Positions 16,746 through 23,324 of a stretch of 36,896 bases of DNA are shown piece by piece (position 1 is the first letter of the stretch; every line of letters starts with the position of its first letter). Position numbers and translations under genes: made by a program. The DNA comes from an uncultured Muribaculaceae bacterium (GTDB lineage: Bacteria; Bacteroidota; Bacteroidia; Bacteroidales; Muribaculaceae): positions 1 through 36,896 of the forward strand of contig CAJUAT010000024.1 of the NCBI GenBank assembly GCA_910584525.1, given 5' to 3'. A model generated the notes under the pieces. That model was not told where the DNA came from. It did no database searches and saw only the letters and a program-made list of their open reading frames with translations.

Positions 16746-18461
16746 TTAGTTATTGGCATTGCCTACGAAATCCCAAACATTAGTTCCGGCAGTGAGTGAA
16801 GATGCCCAGTTACACGAGCCGCTTTGGTGCATAATATCGTTTAAGCACTCAATGTTTGCAGGGAGCGTGAAATCGGCGTTAATCTTGAAAAGATGGGATT
16901 CATCATAATCAGTATCGGTATGGCTGTAAAATTTATCACCATTACCTGCTACAAAAAATGCGTCATAAGTAGTCCCTGATCTCTTTGTTTTGCATCCCGC
17001 ATTAGTAACTATATACTTATAGCTGCTACCATCGTAGTTTATATCAGTCGACGGGAGATTTATCCGAAGAGAACACTTAGTATTCGTTTTTATGCAAAGA
17101 GTTTTGGGAGCATTTTCTCCTTTGAATGTTAAAACTGCACCTTCCTCTACTGAAGCAAAAGCAAGTGTCAAAGTTGCGGTGTTGCCTTCTCCATAAACAG
17201 GTGTCGTGCGTGCTACATTGGTGAAGTCAAGTTCAAAACCGTTCCCTTTAGTTACTTTACCAGTGTACGTGATGGTTTCGTCTTTACCTGTCATAGCAGC
17301 TTTCAGAGCATCAACAGTCGAAGCCTCTTTACCATATTCGATAATAGTTTCATTATCTTCAAACTCATCGTCAATTCTTACATTGACAACTGCATTCTTA
17401 GAAAGAAGATTACCTTTAATTGTAGTAAGTTTGTTACCAACGAGAGGAACGTTTTCAACTGTTAGTTGTATTCCCTGTGCAAGTGATTTTCCTGAAGCAT
17501 CTTTGACATTAATAGTAAAGGTCAGATTCTGAGATTTGGCAGGAACAGGCAGATAGAATACAGCGATTGTCTTTTCAGTGCCGGTTTCATTTGAATAGAC
17601 GTCGCTATTCAGTGCCTGTGAGCCGCCATTCCAATATCCCCTCTCCGATACATTAACAGACTCTCCTGTTAGGGCATTATAGCCGGTAGGAATATCCGAG
17701 GTGGTGATGTCAACTCGTGATTTAGACCAATCAGGAGTAGCAAGGAGTTGGTCTGCATCTGTAGTCACCAAACGAAGTTTAGCAAATGGACGTTTCAAGA
17801 CAAACTCTTGCTGTATTGGTTCATTTCTTAGGTCAACAGATTCAGTGCAGGAGTAGGCATCATACATTTCAGTGTAAGGATTCTGTTCTGTATCAGTAGC
17901 AGCCCTGGAAGCACAGATGTTTTGCAGATCACCCTCTACATAGGTCGGAAAAGCAGTGGGGTGGGTTGGGCGAATCAGCACATCGCTCTCTTCATCGGTA
18001 TTTGAGTAGAAATAACGGTTACAGTAGTATGGAGCCGTCATTCCGGTAATTTGCTCACCATAAGGAAAGTTATTGACCTTTCTAACAATATCCGCGAAAA
18101 ATACGAATTTGTATTTTGAAGCGAGAAGTCGGGTCTTGAAGGTGGTGTTTCTATACGTTCCACCAGGAGTGATAGGCTCATACTTAATCATACGCTGTAC
18201 TTTGGTGGTCGATCCTTCCGGATAAATCTCCATTATATAGCGTACAGTATAGCCTTTGTCTTCAAGATTCTTGAGTCCGCCCTCAGCAGAGTTAACGCCG
18301 TAGGTCTGTAACCCTTGCGGAAGTGACGTTGACATCACAACGTCTACCATTCCCTCGCGAGTAGGAGTATCGGGCATATCTTCCTGAGAGCAGGAAGTCA
18401 AGCCGAAAGCCGCGACGACTGCTACCAGCAGCGTCGCAAAAAAGAATAGTTTCTTTTTCAT
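16746..18461 (-). CDS. Fimbrillin-type (Mfa/DUF6562-like) surface lipoprotein
   Basis: 571 residues. Lipoprotein signal with lipobox LTSC, Cys24. The N-terminal region (about 35-370) resembles Bacteroidales fimbrial subunits: VDVVMSTSLP near the start, KRPFAKLRLVTTDADQLL in the middle, and the NKLTTIKGNLLSKN closing strand. The matching ERPFGKFKILTTDVKKFL in the upstream gene shows the two are paralogues. A C-terminal extension (about 375-571) has six or so cysteines and no family I recognise. It could be a ligand-binding or cap domain. The gene is clearly more AT-rich than flanking chromosomal genes, which suggests transfer or rapid diversification. A tandem repeat sits in its leader, and a strong terminator follows. 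Confidence 0.8.
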   Translation of the reverse strand: MKKKLFFFATLLVAVVAAFGLTSCSQEDMPDTPTREGMVDVVMSTSLPQGLQTYGVNSAEGGLKNLEDKGYTVRYIMEIYPEGSTTKVQRMIKYEPITPGGTYRNTTFKTRLLASKYKFVFFADIVRKVNNFPYGEQITGMTAPYYCNRYFYSNTDEESDVLIRPTHPTAFPTYVEGDLQNICASRAATDTEQNPYTEMYDAYSCTESVDLRNEPIQQEFVLKRPFAKLRLVTTDADQLLATPDWSKSRVDITTSDIPTGYNALTGESVNVSERGYWNGGSQALNSDVYSNETGTEKTIAVFYLPVPAKSQNLTFTINVKDASGKSLAQGIQLTVENVPLVGNKLTTIKGNLLSKNAVVNVRIDDEFEDNETIIEYGKEASTVDALKAAMTGKDETITYTGKVTKGNGFELDFTNVARTTPVYGEGNTATLTLAFASVEEGAVLTFKGENAPKTLCIKTNTKCSLRINLPSTDINYDGSSYKYIVTNAGCKTKRSGTTYDAFFVAGNGDKFYSHTDTDYDESHLFKINADFTLPANIECLNDIMHQSGSCNWASSLTAGTNVWDFVGNANN

Positions 18462-18490
18462 TGCTTGTTGTTTTTAAATGATTAATATTT

Positions 18491-18512
18491 GGTTTGTTGG
18501 TTTGTTGGTTTT
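18491..18512. repeat. Short tandem repeat GGTTTGTT in the fimbrillin leader
   Basis: Two full copies and most of a third of an 8-bp unit GGTTTGTT (18491-18512), between the stop of the upstream FimB-like gene and the fimbrillin start, 30 bases before the ATG. Such runs can change length by slippage. Confidence 0.6.
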
Positions 18513-19549
18513 CAATCGGGGATTATTATCACAATCTCATCATCGAAACTGTCATCGATGCCGGTTCCTCCCGTACCGTAGTCTTTGGTAAGAAATTCGC
18601 CGGATACTATCGTAAGTTTGTTTCGCTGAATAGGTATCTTGATGTTTCGGGTCGTGATAAGTCTGTCCCCGTCCTTGTTCCACACCTCGACATCGCACGA
18701 CACTGTGGTGTTGTCGTTGCACACCAATACATAATTGTAAGTCAAGACGGCGGAATTACCCTCCTGTTCCGTTACCTCGGCTGGATGCTTTACGCCTAAC
18801 TTGAAGTCGTTGACATCTGCAAGGCGGGTATCGAGGTTGTAGGAGGTCGGGAAGAAGCAGGTATAATGGCACATAGTCTGTGCCGGAACAATATCGGTAT
18901 AGGTTCCGAGCGGCTTGTAGGTGTCGAGGAACTTCTTGACATCGGTAGTGAGAATCTTGAACTTGCCGAAAGGCCGCTCCATATCCACCGGCACGGTAAT
19001 GTCGGCAAACCGTTCGTCGCGGTAAGGGGTAAGGTCTGCGGAGGTCTTGCCGGAGAAGGCATCGCGCGAGTCAATGCCGCAAACGTTGGGGTCGGCGATT
19101 GTTACTTTGCGCAGGTCGGTTGTAATATAATGATGGTCTGCCGTGGTTCCACCCGGCACGAAATCAATCCATGCGTATATGTCGTATTTCTCGGCGCGGA
19201 GGTCGACTTCGGTCGTTACAGTGGTCGCGCCCTCGCTGATGACGTTGCTTGTCCAAGTTTTTTCAGCAACCAACTTACCGGCATCGGCACCGCTTTTGGC
19301 GTAAATCTCAATCTGGTAGCGCACATCATAGTCGCCGGAACGCGCTTCCGCATAAGAGCGGATAAGCGGGTCTGAAATAGGCGTGAAGTCCACATTCAGC
19401 TCTACGCGGGTTCGGATTAGCGTCGGGTCTACTCCCGGTTCTTCGGGATATTGGAGGACGGTGTCGCAAGCCGTTAATAATAGCGCGAGGGCTATTATTA
19501 ACAATGTTGAATGTGGAATTTTGAATGTTGAATGGTGGAGGCGTTTCAT
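18512..19549 (-). CDS. FimB/Mfa2-like fimbrial lipoprotein
   Basis: 345 residues from ATG 19549, which overlaps the DUF3575 stop as ATGA. A good AGGAGGTG lies 6 bases upstream, rare in this phylum. A frame open to 19585 is rejected because it lacks a signal peptide start. Lipoprotein signal: hydrophobic LLIIALALLL and lipobox LTAC. The body shares ERPFGKFKILTTDVKKFL and NKLTIVSGEFLTK with the downstream fimbrillin. In Mfa/Fim systems such proteins anchor or regulate fibre length at the outer membrane. The n-region (HSTFKIPHSTLL) is encoded by a TTCAA/TTGAAT repeat of the kind found between Bacteroidales genes. The acidic C-terminus (DDSFDDEI) is also odd. Confidence 0.78.
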   Translation of the reverse strand: MKRLHHSTFKIPHSTLLIIALALLLTACDTVLQYPEEPGVDPTLIRTRVELNVDFTPISDPLIRSYAEARSGDYDVRYQIEIYAKSGADAGKLVAEKTWTSNVISEGATTVTTEVDLRAEKYDIYAWIDFVPGGTTADHHYITTDLRKVTIADPNVCGIDSRDAFSGKTSADLTPYRDERFADITVPVDMERPFGKFKILTTDVKKFLDTYKPLGTYTDIVPAQTMCHYTCFFPTSYNLDTRLADVNDFKLGVKHPAEVTEQEGNSAVLTYNYVLVCNDNTTVSCDVEVWNKDGDRLITTRNIKIPIQRNKLTIVSGEFLTKDYGTGGTGIDDSFDDEIVIIIPD

Positions 19550-20925
19550 GGCTTCACCTCCTTTCCTGATTTGGTTTTGCCGCACTTGTCGCCGAAACGG
19601 TAGACGAAGTTAAGGCCGAGTTTCGTCAGGCCCCAGTAGTGATACGGAATATCTTTCTCGTAGCGTATGCCGTTAGGCACATTATAATACGTGCAGTATT
19701 TGGTAAAGGCATAGCCGACGCCGACAGTGAACTCCATGCTCCAGCGGCGCGAAAGCGGCATGGCGTAGCCGTAGGATATTCCGCCGCCGTGGAAGCCTTT
19801 CTCCGACTGGTAGCGGTTCTTGTCGTCGAGCGACACATTGAACACTCCGGCATGAAGATGGACTCCGAAGAAGTGACCCTTCATCGGACGGTCGAGCCAG
19901 TAACGCGCCTCCGGCTGAATGTAGAGGAAGCGCATACGGTATCTTCGGGCGATGGTGTACGGGCTGTAAACCAGCGGCAGATCGACAGACCAATGGGGAT
20001 GGAAGGCGTACTCGCCGCCGATGTTGGTAACTCCGGCTGCGAGATAGAGGGCGTTGCTCTTTATCGCCCAGCGGTCGTAATCGCGCTCACGCGCAGGTAA
20101 TAGGTCAGAGTTATTAGGTATGAGGTTTATAGTATCGGCAGGGAGGGAAACGACGGTGTCCGTTTCCTCGATATATACAGGCTCGATGATTTCAACCGGC
20201 TCTGTGGGGAGGGTGTCGGGAACGACAGCCGGGAGGATGCGCACGAAGTCGCAGACGACGTAGGCACCGGCGGCGCGAAGCTCCGGGAAGAAATGCGTGA
20301 GCATGTAATTGTAGGGGCGTCCTCCGCGCAGATCCATCAGCCGTTTCAGGCGGCTGTCAACGAGTTTGCCGTTACGGTAGGTTGTTTCAGGAACATTGCG
20401 GAGTATATTCAGCACCTCGAAGCGGTAGCGCATATCGGAAGTCTCGACCATCGCGGCGAGACCGTTCCAGTCTATCCCTTTCGGCTGCACGTTGAACAGC
20501 GAGCCGGAGAGGAAAGGCATATTTCCGCGCAGATATGCCGAGATGTTTTCGGCACGTTTCCGGGCGAGTTTCCTGTTGAGGGTATAGGGGCCTTCCGGCG
20601 AGGCGTAAGCCATTATGTCGATAGAGGAAAGTCGAACGGTGGAATCGAGGTGCATTTCTGCCACGCGACGGGTGAACTCGTCGAGGCGTATGCCATTGTC
20701 GCGGAAAGCCGGTTGCAGTTTGGAATATCCCTGCCGGAAATAGACCTTTACGCCTACGGTATCAGCGGTTGTAATGGTGTTGTCGGCCTGAGCCGAGGCT
20801 GCGACAGGAAGCAGAAAGAGTGAGACGAGCAGCAGCGGAAGCGCAAAGAGCCTTTCAGACAACCGGCGGCGAAGGCCGGAGGCTGTCATGGAAAGAGTGG
20901 ACGATGTGCAACGCCAGAGTCGCAT
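19546..20925 (-). CDS. DUF3575 outer-membrane protein with OmpA-like N-terminal region
   Basis: 459 residues from the most upstream ATG. An internal ATG at 20889 gives a tidier signal peptide (MTASGLRRRLSERLFALPLLL...AASA) and may be the true start. N-terminal half: KVYFRQGYSKLQPAF and DIMAYASPEGPYTLNRKLARKRAENI (about 50-125), an OmpA-like peptidoglycan-associated fold with the SPEG..NxxLxxxRA signature. C-terminal half (about 275-455): membrane beta-barrel-like DUF3575, with ALYLAAGVTNIGGEY, ARYWLDRPMKGHFFGVH and GGGISYGYAMPLSRRWSMEF. Such proteins commonly precede fimbrial genes in Bacteroidales; an assembly or anchoring platform is inferred. It is the first gene of the minus-strand fimbrial run, preceded by a leader of about 360 nt. 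Confidence 0.82.
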   Translation of the reverse strand: MRLWRCTSSTLSMTASGLRRRLSERLFALPLLLVSLFLLPVAASAQADNTITTADTVGVKVYFRQGYSKLQPAFRDNGIRLDEFTRRVAEMHLDSTVRLSSIDIMAYASPEGPYTLNRKLARKRAENISAYLRGNMPFLSGSLFNVQPKGIDWNGLAAMVETSDMRYRFEVLNILRNVPETTYRNGKLVDSRLKRLMDLRGGRPYNYMLTHFFPELRAAGAYVVCDFVRILPAVVPDTLPTEPVEIIEPVYIEETDTVVSLPADTINLIPNNSDLLPARERDYDRWAIKSNALYLAAGVTNIGGEYAFHPHWSVDLPLVYSPYTIARRYRMRFLYIQPEARYWLDRPMKGHFFGVHLHAGVFNVSLDDKNRYQSEKGFHGGGISYGYAMPLSRRWSMEFTVGVGYAFTKYCTYYNVPNGIRYEKDIPYHYWGLTKLGLNFVYRFGDKCGKTKSGKEVKP

Positions 20926-21288
20926 CAGTTCTGCAAGTCGCTACCATGATTCCCTCTGATAACTGTGTTATTGTTGGTTTATTAACGAAGAAAAGCGCAG
21001 GAATCTCACCGTAGCCGTTCTTCATACAGAGGCTCTCGCATTGCCTATCCAAGTAGAACGGCAACGTGCAGAGCCTACGCTTATGTATATAATTATCACG
21101 CCTGAGTTTCCTCGCGAAAACAGGGCGCACGAATTACATACTCGCAGGCGTCTACCGCTGCTTCGCTCCTGACTTGGATAAAGAAATTTGCGAGATTTCT
21201 GTATGTCAAGAACAAGCGTCAAGTAAACGCTATTCAATATGTCTGCTTCCCGCCCCAAGCCCATGACCGGGCCCTACACAGACGGTCT
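20926..21288 (-). ncRNA. Candidate structured leader RNA of the fimbrial operon
   Basis: About 360 nt between a consensus promoter and the DUF3575 start. Pairings seen in plus coordinates: 21030-21036 with 21070-21076 (7 bp); inside it 21040-21045 with 21060-21065 (6 bp, with a G-U only in minus-strand RNA); the apical loop 21046-21054 with 21172-21180 (9 bp, perfect), making a pseudoknot; 21098-21104 with 21145-21151 (7 bp); 21182-21187 with 21195-21200; 21215-21219 with 21227-21231; 21259-21262 with 21269-21272. A perfect 8-bp helix 21014-21021 with 21055-21062 would compete with the inner stem. Short open frames cover parts of it but none spans it. A cis-regulatory RNA is inferred; no known riboswitch class was recognised. 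Confidence 0.5.
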
Positions 21289-21294
21289 GCGACG

Positions 21295-21325
21295 CAAAAT
21301 TACAACAAAGGAACGGAACGCGCAA
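21295..21325 (-). promoter_or_regulatory. Fimbrial operon promoter
   Basis: On the minus strand TTG at 21325-21323, 20-bp spacer, TAATTTTG at 21302-21295. This exact match to the Bacteroides-type consensus would start transcription near 21288 and so produce the long leader. Confidence 0.65.
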
Positions 21326-21431
21326 GTTTTTATTGACTATCTATCAGATTTTAACACTTGGTTTCCTTTTTGAAGCAAATACGTTCCGATCATGGCCGAA
21401 ACAAGAATAACTAATATTGTTTTGCAGGGAT

Positions 21432-21461
21432 AAAAAGGCCGCGCCTGAATTTGGCGCGGTC
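21432..21461 (-). terminator. Terminator after the Abi_2 remnant
   Basis: On the minus strand GACCGCGCC, a 7-base loop, GGCGCGGCC and five U (A-run 21432-21436 on plus). One mismatch near the stem base. It separates the Abi_2 pseudogene from the fimbrial promoter. Confidence 0.75.
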
Positions 21462-21465
21462 TTGT

Positions 21466-21725
21466 GCGGTCTCATGGTGTCAACATCGGCTTCAATATGT
21501 TTGAGCAAATCGTCTATGGGATAACGATAAAGATTTTCGTCATCATACCAATGGCTGTCATGCGTGGATTCGGCGTAGACCTGCACTATTTAGTACGCAC
21601 GGCAACCTCGATTTTTTCAATAGCGTTGAAAATCAATGAACGGAGTCTGCGGTCAAGACAATACAAGTCAATGAAATCTTTGAACAGCAGGTTGCTTTGC
21701 AGTAAGATTGACCGACTGGTTAACT
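21466..21725 (-). pseudogene. Abi_2 (AbiD/F-type) abortive-infection protein, decayed
   Basis: Minus-strand remnant. One frame (21705 down to 21586) reads LLQSNLLFKDF, then IDLYCLDRRL, then RSLIFNAIEKIEVAVRTK and stops at TAG. The stretch LDRRLRSLIFNAIEKIEVAVRT is the core signature of the Abi_2 family. Adding one A to the AAA at 21589-21591 restores IVQVYAESTHDSHWYDDENLY and on to IEADVDTMRP, so a single-base deletion broke the gene. Between KDF and IDLY about 60 residues expected for the family are missing, so there is also an internal deletion. An orphan terminator follows. Intact members are linked to phage exclusion; this copy cannot be functional. Confidence 0.75.
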
Positions 21726-21735
21726 AGTATGATGA

Positions 21736-22013
21736 AGCGACAGGCACAATGAACCGAGTGCCACTACACTCAGTCGGTAGTAGCAAACTGTGCCGCAAGA
21801 CTCACATAGACATCGCCAACAAAGCGCAGGTAAATATGTATGCCACCGGACTCCATGAGGTAGGTAGTAGTGCCGTTGAACACTATTCAATGCTTGAACT
21901 TCATGACCTCTTCGTGCTCCTCTGTGCCGCCTTCAATCAACCGCAGTATAAGGTTGACAAGCACCTCAATGTTTTGCCGGATTAGGCGCCGGATATTTAG
22001 TGATATAGAAAAA
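21736..22013. other. Unassigned stretch with short conserved-looking reading frames
   Basis: On the minus strand a frame ending at TGA 21889-21887 reads NIRRLIRQNIEVLVNLILRL then IEGGTEEHEEV, which looks like the C-terminal part of a helical protein with no start. Another minus frame reads FNGTTTYLMESGGIHIYLRF. On the plus strand an open frame of 78 codons (21749-21985) overlaps both. I cannot say which, if any, is real. Most likely these are gene fragments in a recombination-scarred gap. Confidence 0.3.
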
Positions 22014-22025
22014 TCAACCTATAAG

Positions 22026-22056
22026 TTGCGTTTTTCAGAAAAACTCTGTAACTTTG
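22026..22056 (+). promoter_or_regulatory. Promoter of the second toxin-antitoxin-like pair
   Basis: TTG at 22026-22028, 20-bp spacer, TAACTTTG at 22049-22056, exact consensus. Transcription would start near 22062, 19 bases before the ATG at 22081, which also rules out a TTG start at 22054 inside the -7 box. Confidence 0.65.
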
Positions 22057-22080
22057 CACTCGGATGAATGTTTATATAGT

Positions 22081-22629
22081 ATGAAGTTTGTACGGATAAT
22101 CGACGGATTCGACCATCTCTGGGCTGTCAAAGCTCAGGATAAGGAAGCGGATGAACTCACCATCCTGTTCCGAAACTGGACCAATGGCGAGTATCTTCTT
22201 GACTTCTTTATGGAAAACATGGAAGACCTAAAAAGCTACTTCCATATTGAACGACTCGATGAGGCCGTCAATGATACGTTTGAGGATGCCGAGGCTTTGC
22301 AGGAGCTTGTTCTTGAAGTTCCCTACACGGAACATCTCGACGAGCTTTTCAAGCCTCTTGACATCACCGACACACGTGCCCGTGAGTTAAGCCGCGAGAA
22401 AGCCCGCAACTGGAACCGTGACCGTCATGCAAGTTGGCTTCGCATCTACGCCATAAGGCTTGAACCGAATGTCTACGTCGTAACCGGCGGAGCCATCAAG
22501 CTTACCCGGACGATGCAGGAACGTGAGCATACTGCACTCGAATTGCAGAAGCTCAATCGCTGTAAGGCGTTCCTTAAAGCCAACGGCGTATTTGATCAGG
22601 ACAGTTTTGTTGAACTTACTAATGAATAA
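22081..22629 (+). CDS. Putative toxin of a two-gene module with an Xre partner
   Basis: 182 residues, start ATG 22081 chosen from the promoter position. I do not recognise a named family with certainty. The C-terminal third, WLRIYAIRLEPNVYVVTGGAIKLTRTMQER, resembles the core strands of RelE/HigB-fold toxins (Arg-rich strand, then V-V-G-x-x-K and a basic turn), but the protein is almost twice the usual length and has an acidic N-terminal region (about 20-90) rich in Asp and Glu. It is followed at once by a helix-turn-helix gene (ATG overlapping the stop, or 4 bases after it), the toxin-then-antitoxin order of HigBA-like modules. A toxin role is inferred from gene order and this weak resemblance. 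Confidence 0.6.
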   Translation: MKFVRIIDGFDHLWAVKAQDKEADELTILFRNWTNGEYLLDFFMENMEDLKSYFHIERLDEAVNDTFEDAEALQELVLEVPYTEHLDELFKPLDITDTRARELSREKARNWNRDRHASWLRIYAIRLEPNVYVVTGGAIKLTRTMQEREHTALELQKLNRCKAFLKANGVFDQDSFVELTNE

Positions 22630-22633
22630 TATT

Positions 22634-22933
22634 ATGGCAAGCAAGGCAATTAAATTTTTGGAGGAACATCAGAGTGAGACCCCTTCGCGGTTTGCAGAAG
22701 AAGCCGCATGGCGAAAGGAAAATGCAGGTTGGCTCCGCTGGTCGCGTCAGCTTGCCGTAACCCTTATTGGCTACATGCAGGACAACGGCCTCAAGAGAGC
22801 CGACCTCGCCGCTCGTCTCGGCGTGAGTCCGCAATATGTGAGCAAACTCCTTTCAGGCACCGAAAACCTCAGCTTCAAGAGTGTAGCCAATATCGAGGAT
22901 AAGCTCGGCATCTCCTGTTTCGCGATGGCATAA
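22634..22933 (+). CDS. Xre-family HTH antitoxin-like protein
   Basis: 99 residues from ATG 22634 (MASKAIKF). An alternative ATG at 22622 overlaps the upstream stop and adds four residues. Residues 55-95 form a Cro/C1-type helix-turn-helix: LKRADLAARLGVSPQYVSKL then LSGTENLSFKSVANIEDKLG. The N-terminal half (FAEEAAWRKENAGWLRWSRQLA) looks like a toxin-binding helix. Being the promoter-distal partner of a compact two-gene operon, it is the expected antitoxin and autorepressor. A terminator lies about 110 bases downstream. Confidence 0.8.
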   Translation: MASKAIKFLEEHQSETPSRFAEEAAWRKENAGWLRWSRQLAVTLIGYMQDNGLKRADLAARLGVSPQYVSKLLSGTENLSFKSVANIEDKLGISCFAMA

Positions 22934-23032
22934 TAAATTATGGCGAACCATTGATTGTAATAAAGGGTAGTTTCCCCATTAAGAAAATACTTCGTTTGCG
23001 TAAGCAACGATTTTAGGGATCGGTTTCGCCCG

Positions 23033-23096
23033 GTCGAGAAGAGCAGTCGCAAGGCCGCTCTTTTTTATTTTCATGTATTTAAGGAACGCGCTCTTA
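23033..23096 (+). repeat. Right imperfect inverted-repeat arm of the accessory segment
   Basis: Starts GTCGAGAAGAGC and ends TTTAAGGAACGCGCTCTTA (23078-23096); it matches the minus strand of 13831-13881 at both ends and in the GGCC-containing middle. It includes the terminator of the second toxin-antitoxin pair. A shorter copy of its 3' end is at 29934-29952. Confidence 0.45.
23041..23066 (+). terminator. Terminator after the second toxin-antitoxin-like pair
   Basis: GAGCAGTC, GCAA loop, GGCCGCTC, then TTTTTT. One A-C mismatch and one U-G wobble in the 8-bp stem. Between the antitoxin stop and this stem lie two further small dyads (CGTTTGC...GCAACG and GATCGG...CCGGTC). Confidence 0.8.
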
Positions 23097-23180
23097 GTGT
23101 TGTTGATGTGCTGATTGAATCCAAGTGCAAAAGTACTTTAAAATATTGGGGTGTCAAAGCGAAATTGATAAAATTTATTA

Positions 23181-23216
23181 AAAATAGACCGTTCATTAAC
23201 CGGTCTAACCGGTCTA
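23181..23216. promoter_or_regulatory. Candidate operator upstream of the CapA-like gene
   Basis: TAGACCG at 23185-23191 faces two direct copies of CGGTCTA (23201-23207 and 23210-23216; 9-bp period). The block AAAATAGACCG (23181-23191) recurs at 29998-30008 upstream of the SusR-like gene. It lies about 30 bp before a -7 box, a fitting place for a regulator. Confidence 0.4.
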
Positions 23217-23243
23217 TCCTTATTTTTATTTGGGCAAAATCGC

Positions 23244-23251
23244 TATATTTG
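23244..23251 (+). promoter_or_regulatory. -7 box of the CapA-like gene
   Basis: TATATTTG, exact -7 match, 74 bases before the ATG. No TTG or TTTG at the expected -33 distance, so activation by a protein is plausible. Confidence 0.45.
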
Positions 23252-23324
23252 TCGGCGAATCCAGGACATGGTATGTACTGATCAATAAATGGAACTGTGC
23301 AATCAATAAGGAAAAGATAAGGAT

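Noticed and set aside
21022..21264. 80-codon minus-strand frame inside the fimbrial leader (MGLGREADILNSVYL...)
   Set aside because: It overlaps the predicted helices, has Cys/Ser/Arg-rich composition without domain features, and a second frame continues after it. A structured RNA explains the region better, though a leader peptide is not excluded.
20926..21288. Known riboswitch or T-box in the fimbrial leader
   Set aside because: I found no motif of the cobalamin, TPP, SAM, FMN or T-box classes.
22054..22080. Upstream TTG start for the second toxin-like gene
   Set aside because: It lies inside and just after the -7 box, before the expected transcription start.
22934..23070. tRNA gene or tRNA attachment site near the right edge repeat
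   Set aside because: Several small hairpins are present, but no cloverleaf, T-loop GGTTCRA or CCA-adjacent acceptor can be built.
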